NCBI GenBank assembly: GCA_001804025.1
Contig: MHFC01000083.1
Location: forward strand, 2,692-8,219
Direction: 5' to 3'
Origin: Omnitrophica bacterium GWA2_52_8
Lineage (GTDB): Bacteria > Omnitrophota > Omnitrophia > Omnitrophales > Aquincolibacteriaceae
DNA length: 5,528 nucleotides
Under the pieces are notes generated by a model. That model saw nothing but the letters and a program-made list of their open reading frames with translations, was not told the origin of the DNA and searched no databases. A program made the translations under genes and the position numbers. Positions 1-5,528 of this stretch are shown piece after piece. Within the stretch, counting starts at the first letter, position 1. Every line of letters starts with the position of its first letter.

Positions 1-3000
1 AGAGAAATCCGGCTTTCGCACAGCGGGGATCTGACCCGTGAAGGAAAAAAGAAGCTTGAGAAAAAACTCGACCGTCTGGAAAAAGGGCTGTTGGACAATC
101 GGACATGGCAACGGCGGATTGTGGAGGGTCTATCGCAGGCTCTTATTTTTATTTTCCGGCTTTTGCGGGACAGCCTCGGAGCTTTGGGGATTTTAGGCAA
201 TCCGGTCTACTATAAACTTCTTTCGGAAATCCGTAATACAGACCCCGCGCAGGCGGAGAAGGTTTATGAAGTTTTGAAGTACAGCAAGGCGCGTCTTGGC
301 GAATTCAGCATGAAACAGCAGGAAGCCATAAAGCAAGGAGCGGCTGAGCTGGCGGAAAAGCAGGTGGGCGAATTCGCCCGGCGGGTACAGGAGGAGGCTG
401 ACGCGGCTGCGGCCCGGAGGCTTGGAATCGAAACGCCGGGGCAGAGTCTTGAGAGTTTGAGTCAGTCCGGCTTTGAAGACGTTTTGCAAGGGCTCTCCCG
501 GATGAGTTCTAAAATTGCGGAAGGGCTCCGCACGGACGATTTTCCGGTTAATGATTTTCCCGCTCTTGCGGAAGCCCGGGAAAGGATCAAAGAAGCGCAA
601 AATTATATCAAGCGGGTCGAAGAAGCCGTGGAACATGCCGTAGGACTTGCGGACGAGGGCCTTCTGAAAAACGGCGGGCAAAGCGCGCCCTCAATCCGCC
701 AGTTTGTGAGACGCAGCCGGCACTTGCTCGACCTTTTTGAGCCGGATGAATGTCCGGCCTGCCGCACGGCCCTTGAAGAAAATACAAAAAAATTGGCGGT
801 TGGGTTTGCGGCAGAAGAAGCCGCGGCTATCCGTAAAGCCCTGGACGGTGCGGCGCGCGACAGCCTTGCGCGGGTTGAAGAAATATACGGGGCAATGAAA
901 AGAAGAATGGGTTCCGCATTTGCGCTGAATCAGACGGATGAAATCTTAACGGCGGGAATCGAGCAGCCGCTTGAAAGTGCGCTTGATGCCATGTCTTCCG
1001 TCGAGGCCCTTAAGGATGCGGTCGCGGCGCATGATTCCCTGGATGGTTTTACGGGGACTGTTGCGGAGACGGTTTCCCTGACGGAAAAAACGTTTGCGCA
1101 AAGCCGGACCGCGGTGCGCGGATGTGAAGGAGCGGTTTGTGAGGCCTGGATACGCCGGCTGAACGAAAGACGCGGCAACTCGGCGGTCAAGATAGCTTCG
1201 AAAATTGTCACGGCATTCGAAGCGGAACTCAAATCGGCATTTCGGGAAACGGATGCGGCCGCGGCCGAACAACATATCCGCAAAGCGGAAAGCTATGCGT
1301 CCCGGATGAAAGCGGTTGAGGTGCCGGAATCGGGCGAGTGGAATCCGCAGATGGAAAAACTCAAGCAAAGAGCAGCCTTGGTCCGCGTCACCTGGAAACA
1401 AATCATCGTTCTCGAGGGGCCGTTCGATGTCGAGGCAACTGTGGAGGCTGTCGATGCGGCCCGGGAGAGGCTTGTTTCAATGGATGAGGAAAGTGCAAGG
1501 ATCCGGTCCGGATGGGAAGATCGGGCGGACGACCTATGGAACAAAAGACACGAAACCTCAGCCGGACGTTTATGGCAGAACGCGGTTCCCAAGGTTTCTG
1601 CGGCGGCGGCAGCGGCGGCAAACAAACTTGCCGAAGATCCGCTGCAGCACGCACGGCAAGGACTCACGGCTTTATCTGATGCGGTGTCTGATGCGCGGGG
1701 ACGGCTGGCACACTGGCTCAGTGGCGGATCTTTTTCCGCGCCGGACGGCGCATTGCAGGGCACTCTGGAGCGAATCGGCCAAGTACAGGTTGTTGCCGGG
1801 ACGCTTGAGCCCTATCAGCTTGATCTGCCGGAGACAGGATCCGGACAAGCCCTGGCCGGGCTCCTTTCGAATTTCGGAAATTTACAAGCGCCGCTTCTTC
1901 CGGAAGAAGACCCCTGGCGCGCAAGATGGTACCGGGATATAGCCCAATATCAAAATGCCAAAATTTCGAAAGCCGTAATGCAGGCGTTTCTTTTACACGT
2001 CCCGTCTGATTTTCCCGCTGCGAACCCGCCACCGGAATTTACCGCAGTCCGTCCGCTGTTGGAACAAACAGCCAGATCGATAATCAACGTTTTCGGGGAT
2101 AATGCGGACACAGCGGGGATGGAGAATCTGGGATGGGCATACGACCAGGTGCGGCTTTTTGAACAGATTCTGGCGGTTACCGTAGACGTCGAAACTGCAG
2201 CGGGTGCAAATTCGGCCGGGGCGCTTGGCGAAATCAAAGACCGCACGCTGGCAATTTTGGAACAGGCTGAAAACATAGGGCAACAACTTGACCCGGCTTT
2301 TAAAAAATGGAAGGCAAAACTTGATGAGGCCAAACAAACGGCAAGAGAGTCGTTTATCGAAAGCACCGCGAAGATGGTAGGCAATATTATAAAATCGGCC
2401 CTGTCCCGCGAAGCCGGAGAGAGACTGCAAACTCTGAGGAAGCTGGAACAGGACTTGATTCTCGATCCGGGACGCTTCGGCCTGGATCCGGGTCAAATAA
2501 CCACCTTTTTTGGCCTCGGCAACCGGACACAAGAAGCGCTTGCGGCGGCCCAGCCGCTTTCCCGGCTGTTCAAGTTGAGCCGGAGCGGCAGTCTCGATGC
2601 CGAAACCGCTGAAACTATTTTATCTCTTGTTCATGACGAGAGTGTGCGGAAAGCGGCAGAATCCCTCGGCGGCGGATGGCCCGAAGCCGTTCAGAGGGAA
2701 AATGCCGAAGCCGCAGAAAACTTTGTCGTGCGGATTGCAGAGGCGGTCCGGGAAATGTCGCGAAAAATACGGGAGAAGGACGCGGATGTCCCGGCCGAAG
2801 AGCGGCGTATCCTGCGGGAAGCTTTTGATAAAGCTGAGGCGCTTGCGGGCGGCAATGCAGGCTGGAGAGAGCTTCTGGCGGAAGTGAAAACGGCGCTGGA
2901 CCAAAATATCGGCATGGTGCTGAGGCGCGGCGACCGTTTGGAAATAGAAGAAACCGTTACAGAAAAATCAGGGCAGGCGGCCAAAACAAAAAAGACGGCC

Positions 3001-4128
3001 GTTTTTCTGCGGCCGACCAAAGCCGGCGAGGATACGGACCCATCCTTTATGGAGATTAGCATCGAAACAAGCCCGACCTATCTGATGCCGTTTGGCGGCG
3101 ATGAACTAAGCTATCATTTGCATGAGAATAGGCGATGGGTAAGCCGTATTCTGGATCGAGTTCAGAAGCTTCAAGATCGGATCCGATCCAAGTCGCCGAC
3201 CCCGGTCTTCTGGACCCATCAAATCATCACGCCTGCCGGCGTCGAGGATTTGGATAATCCCTTGCCGGGACTTATCGGGATTTATGAGGTTAATCGTATC
3301 CAGCAGCTTCTGACCAGAAAAGGCGGGAAGGCGGTGCCGGATAATTTTGACGGCGCCATGCAGTTTTTGGATTCCGCGCCCGTCATGCTCCGCGTTTTGT
3401 CATCGTCCAAAGACCGGGCAGAAATTTTCGTCCAGCTAGAGTTTCATCGCGAAGAAGCGTTTCATCAGCACGAACTCAAGTTCGTTCTCCGGGAGAGAGC
3501 TTCCCGCCGCTCCGAACTAAGGCAAGACTCGAAACCCGCACCCCCCGCCGCAGAACGGACATTGCTTATCGCGGATTTAAACGACCTTCAAAACGGGCAG
3601 CAGCTGGCCGGGATGCTTGCCCATGTGAAGCGGGCGGCCGGAAAGGCGGAAGTGCGTTTGTATGGTGCGGAGTTCGGTACCGCGCGTTATGAGCAGGCAC
3701 AGGAGTTGATCCGCGGTCTTGAACGCCACAATCCCGGACTTAAAGGCAAACTGAAACTTGTCGACGGCAAGCTCAGCGGACTTCGGCGCGAAATCGACGG
3801 GTTTGCGGGGCAGGTGCTGCATGTTTTTTCTAACCTGGATGTTTTGAAGCGGCTGGACGGTTTTTCCTCCCGGAAAGAAATTGCCCCGGTACGGTTTGAA
3901 GACGAGCACGGGCAATTGCGCGGACAAAGCGGAACGGTCGGGGCGGCATTGGAACGCGCGGCGCAGCTTGAAGCCGCGCTTTTAAAAAGGGAGCGCCTGG
4001 TTCCGGGCATGCTCTGGCGCCAGATTGCGGACGGCCGCGGTTATTTTATTCCCCAGGACGCCGAAGCGGAGCGCTTTGACAGATGGTTCGATTTGAATTA
4101 TGTGGCGGCATTCGCAAGAGCGGCGTAA
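1..4128 (+). CDS. C-terminal part of a very large, mostly helical protein of unknown function (5' truncated by window edge)
   Basis: I do not recognise this protein. The frame is open from base 1 to the TAA at 4126-4128, giving at least 1375 residues (numbered from base 1). A TTG at 91 could be called as a start, but the frame is coding-like before it, a run of Lys/Glu/Leu-rich codons, and there is no well-placed SD, so the gene very probably begins upstream of the window. Visible layout: a hydrophobic helix at about 44-66, too interrupted by Arg and Asp for a clear membrane span; long Ala/Glu/Arg-rich helical and coiled-coil-like segments to about 965; a strand-rich part at about 970-1170; a Pro/Ala linker (KPAPPAAER) near 1178-1186; and an alternating strand/helix C-terminal domain from TLLIADL (1187) to the end. 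The only cysteines I find are C251/C254 (CPAC) and C375/C380 (CEGAVC). I see no Walker A motif or other catalytic signature. A scaffold or structural role is only a guess. A probable terminator follows, and the downstream gene converges on it. Confidence 0.9.
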   Translation, partial: REIRLSHSGDLTREGKKKLEKKLDRLEKGLLDNRTWQRRIVEGLSQALIFIFRLLRDSLGALGILGNPVYYKLLSEIRNTDPAQAEKVYEVLKYSKARLGEFSMKQQEAIKQGAAELAEKQVGEFARRVQEEADAAAARRLGIETPGQSLESLSQSGFEDVLQGLSRMSSKIAEGLRTDDFPVNDFPALAEARERIKEAQNYIKRVEEAVEHAVGLADEGLLKNGGQSAPSIRQFVRRSRHLLDLFEPDECPACRTALEENTKKLAVGFAAEEAAAIRKALDGAARDSLARVEEIYGAMKRRMGSAFALNQTDEILTAGIEQPLESALDAMSSVEALKDAVAAHDSLDGFTGTVAETVSLTEKTFAQSRTAVRGCEGAVCEAWIRRLNERRGNSAVKIASKIVTAFEAELKSAFRETDAAAAEQHIRKAESYASRMKAVEVPESGEWNPQMEKLKQRAALVRVTWKQIIVLEGPFDVEATVEAVDAARERLVSMDEESARIRSGWEDRADDLWNKRHETSAGRLWQNAVPKVSAAAAAAANKLAEDPLQHARQGLTALSDAVSDARGRLAHWLSGGSFSAPDGALQGTLERIGQVQVVAGTLEPYQLDLPETGSGQALAGLLSNFGNLQAPLLPEEDPWRARWYRDIAQYQNAKISKAVMQAFLLHVPSDFPAANPPPEFTAVRPLLEQTARSIINVFGDNADTAGMENLGWAYDQVRLFEQILAVTVDVETAAGANSAGALGEIKDRTLAILEQAENIGQQLDPAFKKWKAKLDEAKQTARESFIESTAKMVGNIIKSALSREAGERLQTLRKLEQDLILDPGRFGLDPGQITTFFGLGNRTQEALAAAQPLSRLFKLSRSGSLDAETAETILSLVHDESVRKAAESLGGGWPEAVQRENAEAAENFVVRIAEAVREMSRKIREKDADVPAEERRILREAFDKAEALAGGNAGWRELLAEVKTALDQNIGMVLRRGDRLEIEETVTEKSGQAAKTKKTAVFLRPTKAGEDTDPSFMEISIETSPTYLMPFGGDELSYHLHENRRWVSRILDRVQKLQDRIRSKSPTPVFWTHQIITPAGVEDLDNPLPGLIGIYEVNRIQQLLTRKGGKAVPDNFDGAMQFLDSAPVMLRVLSSSKDRAEIFVQLEFHREEAFHQHELKFVLRERASRRSELRQDSKPAPPAAERTLLIADLNDLQNGQQLAGMLAHVKRAAGKAEVRLYGAEFGTARYEQAQELIRGLERHNPGLKGKLKLVDGKLSGLRREIDGFAGQVLHVFSNLDVLKRLDGFSSRKEIAPVRFEDEHGQLRGQSGTVGAALERAAQLEAALLKRERLVPGMLWRQIADGRGYFIPQDAEAERFDRWFDLNYVAAFARAA

Positions 4129-4162
4129 GCGATTAGATCCCAAAGCAACAGAGGAGGCGGCT

Positions 4163-4209
4163 TCAATAGTGATCATCCATGAATTATTCAACCATGCGGT
4201 CACTATTGG
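4163..4209 (+). repeat. Intergenic inverted repeat (9-bp perfect stem, possible terminator or mRNA 3' end structure)
   Basis: CAATAGTGA (4164-4172) is perfectly complementary to TCACTATTG (4200-4208). In plus-strand RNA the stem extends with U-G pairs at 4163/4209 and 4173/4199 and a C-G pair at 4174/4198. An inner CATG/CATG pairing (4178-4181 with 4193-4196) closes an 11-base loop. No T-run follows on either strand, so this alone is not a classical intrinsic terminator. It lies between two convergent stop codons and may protect the 3' end of the long gene's transcript or help stop opposing transcription. The wobble pairs become A-C mismatches on the minus strand, so the structure is better in rightward RNA. 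Confidence 0.5.
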
Positions 4210-4212
4210 TAA

Positions 4213-4262
4213 CGCCCTCTTGCTCTCATTGCCTTTATTGTGCGGGAGGGCGAGATTATTTT
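4213..4262 (+). terminator. Probable intrinsic terminator of the long gene
   Basis: CGCCCTC (4213-4219) pairs with GAGGGCG (4246-4252). In plus-strand RNA the stem extends inward by two U-G pairs (4220/4245, 4221/4244) and two G/C pairs (4222/4243, 4223/4242), giving 11 base pairs around an 18-base loop. It is followed by AGATTATTTT (4253-4262). The T-rich stretch is imperfect and the loop is long, so strength is uncertain. On the minus strand the two U-G pairs become A-C mismatches and no T-run follows, so it should act mainly on the rightward gene. The element overlaps the last codons and stop of the convergent SPFH gene. Confidence 0.5.
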
Positions 4263-5086
4263 GTAAACCCCTTAATGATCTCAAAAAGATCTGATGATAA
4301 AACATACTTCGTTCCTTGTTGTAAGGACGAAACAACAGATTCGAATTTTTTAAGTTCTACCGCGTTTCCCTTAAAATACTTTTCCGCGGCTTCGTTAACG
4401 AGTTTAATGGCTTCGGCTTGGCCCTGCGCTTTTAAAATACTCGCTTGTTTATGACCTTCTGCTTCTTTGATTGCGGCTCGCCGGACCCCATCCGCTTCCG
4501 TCTCTTTCGCTGTGGCGAAATCGATGGCGGCCTGTTTCTGGTTTTGGGACTTAATAACCGTATTCATGGTTTCTTGAACATCTTTAGGAGGGGTAATTTC
4601 TTTAAGTTCGACGCGAACAATGGCGACGCCCCAACTATCGCTTTCTCTGTCTAGGATTTCCGAGAGTCTTGAGTTAAGCGTATTCCGTTGACTGTTTACA
4701 TCCGTGAATTTCATTCCGCCGATTACATTCCTGGCGGTTGTTTGGGCAAGAGATACAATTTGACTTTGGAATCGATGGACATTGTAAAGAGAAGCGGTCA
4801 CATTTTTTTCGTCGTCCTTGACTTTATAGTAAACGACCAAATCAACCTTTGCGTTTAAATTGTCTTCCGTGATGATATCTTGCGGAGGAACATCGACCAT
4901 ATTTTCAGTAATGTCAACAAAGTGCATGGTTTCAATAACCGGAATAATCCAATGAAAGCCTGGCAAACAATAACGTTTGTACTTTCCTAAAAACTCAACT
5001 ACTCCTCGATGGGTTGGGCGGATAATTCTCATGCCAAAAGCAAAAACAGCAATCGTCACTACCAGAAAAACAAAAAGCGTATTCAT
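4256..5086 (-). CDS. Stomatin-like SPFH/Band 7 domain membrane protein
   Basis: This 276-residue protein belongs to the stomatin/prohibitin/flotillin (SPFH) superfamily, membrane-anchored proteins that form large ring or cage oligomers and are linked to membrane microdomains and protease control. An N-terminal hydrophobic anchor spans about residues 2-18. The SPFH domain follows: RPTHRGVVEFLGKYKR (23-38), GFHWIIPVIETM (43-54), DVPPQDIITEDN (65-76), VDLVVYYKV (81-89), TTARNVIGGM (116-125) and the WGVAIVRVELKEITPP segment (152-167). A Glu/Ala/Gln/Lys-rich helix (about 178-238, with KEAEGHKQASILKAQGQAEA) is the usual family oligomerisation coiled coil. Length matches compact prokaryotic stomatins. 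The frame stays open upstream, allowing a 345-residue reading from 5293. I chose the ATG at 5084-5086 because it has an AGGAGG five bases away and begins directly with the anchor; the extra 69 residues match nothing in the family. Membrane-associated location and scaffold role follow from the family. Bacterial relatives often have an NfeD partner gene, which is not seen here. The gene looks more AT-rich than its neighbour. Confidence 0.95.
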   Translation of the reverse strand: MNTLFVFLVVTIAVFAFGMRIIRPTHRGVVEFLGKYKRYCLPGFHWIIPVIETMHFVDITENMVDVPPQDIITEDNLNAKVDLVVYYKVKDDEKNVTASLYNVHRFQSQIVSLAQTTARNVIGGMKFTDVNSQRNTLNSRLSEILDRESDSWGVAIVRVELKEITPPKDVQETMNTVIKSQNQKQAAIDFATAKETEADGVRRAAIKEAEGHKQASILKAQGQAEAIKLVNEAAEKYFKGNAVELKKFESVVSSLQQGTKYVLSSDLFEIIKGFTK

Positions 5087-5090
5087 AGAT

Positions 5091-5097
5091 TCCTCCT
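5091..5097 (-). promoter_or_regulatory. Shine-Dalgarno sequence of the SPFH gene
   Basis: Read on the minus strand this is AGGAGGA. The AGGAGG core is separated from the ATG at 5084-5086 by the five bases AATCT, which is close to optimal. It decides the start codon, because the reading frame itself continues open for 69 more codons upstream. Confidence 0.9.
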
Positions 5098-5126
5098 GCG
5101 TTGATGCGCCGAAAGCAAAATAAATG

Positions 5127-5137
5127 GTACCGGGTAC
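5127..5137. promoter_or_regulatory. Short perfect palindrome upstream of the SPFH gene (possible operator or dispersed repeat)
   Basis: GTACC-g-GGTAC is a perfect inverted repeat with a single central base, ending 40 bases before the SPFH start codon. The one-base centre rules out an RNA hairpin at the tip, so a DNA-level site, such as for a dimeric regulator, is more plausible than a terminator. An AT-rich stretch beside it (CATTTATTTTG on the minus strand) could hold a -10 box, but I find no convincing -35 at the right distance. Function is inferred from position only. Confidence 0.25.
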
Positions 5138-5401
5138 TGAAGGGGCGGCATCGAGAAAGAAGCTGTCCCTGCGAAAAGAATAACGGAATGCCGGAAGGAA
5201 GCCAAGAAACTTTTTGAGGGTGTCCGCGGAGACGAATGGAGGATCAAAGAGCTTGAGGGTGTGATGGCGGCCGAGAGCAAGACATGGGGTCATAAGTTAC
5301 GTCCGGCTATAGACGATGAATAAATGCGACGTCGAAAAACGAACACAGCTTAAAATTTGACAAGAAGATGCAAAACTTAAAGCGTCCGATCAAGTCCTTC
5401 G

Positions 5402-5440
5402 GCTGACCGTTGGGTCAGCGTTTACACTCTTCTGTGTGAA
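5402..5440 (+). repeat. Tandem back-to-back hairpins
   Basis: Hairpin one: GCTGACC (5402-5408) and GGTCAGC (5413-5419), a perfect 7-bp stem with a GTTG tetraloop. Hairpin two: TTTACAC (5421-5427) and GTGTGAA (5434-5440), seven pairs including one T-G wobble, with a six-base TCTTCT loop. They are separated by one base. No run of T follows either stem on either strand, so a classical intrinsic terminator is unlikely. The wobble of hairpin two pairs only in plus-strand RNA. Possibly part of a leader RNA or of a dispersed repeat; the family is not recognised. Confidence 0.5.
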
Positions 5441-5486
5441 ATCCTCCGAAAGCTGTATCTCTAAGACCTGCCTATGGTTCTGCAAC

Positions 5487-5518
5487 GCCGTAATTTTCTA
5501 TGCCGGAAATTAAATGGC
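5487..5518 (+). repeat. Third hairpin of the right flank
   Basis: TAATTTTC (5491-5498) pairs with GGAAATTA (5505-5512), eight pairs including one T-G wobble, around a six-base loop. An outer GCC/GGC (5487-5489 with 5516-5518) adds three pairs across a small asymmetric internal loop. As with its neighbours, the wobble pairs only in plus-strand RNA. It overlaps the possible ATG at 5500, so if a gene starts there the stem could mask its start. AT-rich stems of this size can arise by chance. Confidence 0.3.
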
Positions 5519-5528
5519 AGCCTTCCCA

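Larger units (their letters stand above)
5087..5528. other. Right-hand flank upstream of the SPFH gene, no confident gene
   Basis: These 442 bases contain no protein I can assign. They hold the SPFH ribosome site, the GTACC palindrome, a plus-strand open stretch without an ATG near its beginning (5141-5323), a perfect TTGACA hexamer at 5357-5362 (+) with no fitting -10 box, and three hairpins between 5402 and 5518. At the right edge, open frames run out of the window on both strands: ATG at 5500 on plus (MPEIKWQPS), and on minus an 18-codon tail ending in TAG at 5472-5474. Either could be the edge of a real neighbouring gene; the sequence does not decide. The SPFH promoter probably lies here, but I could not place it. 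Confidence 0.6.

Noticed and set aside
91..93. TTG as the start of the large gene
   Set aside because: The frame is open and coding-like from base 1, and the only purine-rich stretch (AAAAAGGG) lies too close to act as a normal SD. It is more likely an internal leucine codon.
1256..1267. GC palindrome CGGCCGCGGCCG
   Set aside because: It arises from alternating GCG and GCC alanine codons and needs no special function.
18..2120. Shared 12-mer CACAGCGGGGAT near 17 and 2109
   Set aside because: A single short match in a different codon context; likely chance.
930..2532. Several long minus-strand open frames opposite the large gene
   Set aside because: They are Ser/Arg/Cys/Pro-rich readings opposite GC-rich codons, overlap each other in different frames, and none shows a recognisable domain.
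4150..4294. Small plus-strand frame from GTG 4169 with AGAGGAGG upstream (4150-4157)
   Set aside because: The SD-like sequence is 11 bases away, the frame is filled by the two hairpins and runs opposite the conserved C-terminus of the SPFH gene.
5087..5293. 69-residue N-terminal extension of the SPFH protein
   Set aside because: The internal ATG has a near-ideal AGGAGG five bases away and starts directly with the membrane anchor; the extension resembles no SPFH sequence.
5357..5385. Plus-strand promoter at TTGACA
   Set aside because: No hexamer at 15-18 bases spacing resembles TATAAT (best TAAAGC, three of six), so I did not annotate it as a promoter.
5390..5497. Minus-strand 35-codon open stretch (includes QVLEIQLSEDFTQKSVNADP)
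   Set aside because: It has no ATG start, follows a stop codon directly and overlaps the tandem hairpins; no family recognised.

Overview
The window holds two convergent protein-coding genes and a 442-base right-hand flank with no confident gene. Positions 1-4128 (+) are the 3' part of a very long gene whose reading frame is already open at base 1, so its true start lies outside the window. Its product, at least 1375 residues here, is an Ala/Glu/Arg/Leu-rich, mostly alpha-helical protein that I do not recognise. Positions 4256-5086 (-) encode a complete stomatin-like SPFH/Band 7 membrane protein with a strong Shine-Dalgarno sequence.

The 127 bases between the two stop codons carry two consecutive inverted repeats. 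In both, the wobble pairs form only in rightward (+) RNA. The second is followed by a T-rich stretch, so it is the best candidate terminator for the long gene. To the right of the SPFH gene (5087-5528) lie a small perfect palindrome about 40 bases before its start codon, a 60-codon open stretch of unknown status, a perfect TTGACA hexamer without a matching -10 box, and three hairpins in about 120 bases. Short open frames run off the right edge on both strands.

Organism: bacterial, judged by the SD sequence, compact layout and prokaryotic stomatin family. The long gene is visibly GC-rich, while the SPFH gene is more AT-rich. A very long, low-cysteine, helical protein of unknown family is reminiscent of the giant proteins of Candidatus Omnitrophota and related uncultured lineages. 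That assignment is inference from protein style only; there is no rRNA or marker gene here to test it.

The two genes converge and need not be functionally linked. The SPFH protein probably forms a membrane-anchored oligomeric scaffold. I see no NfeD partner gene in the window. The most interesting points are the unrecognised, probably much longer protein and the hairpin-rich right flank. I did not find convincing evidence of a mobile element, CRISPR array, tRNA, rRNA or defence system.
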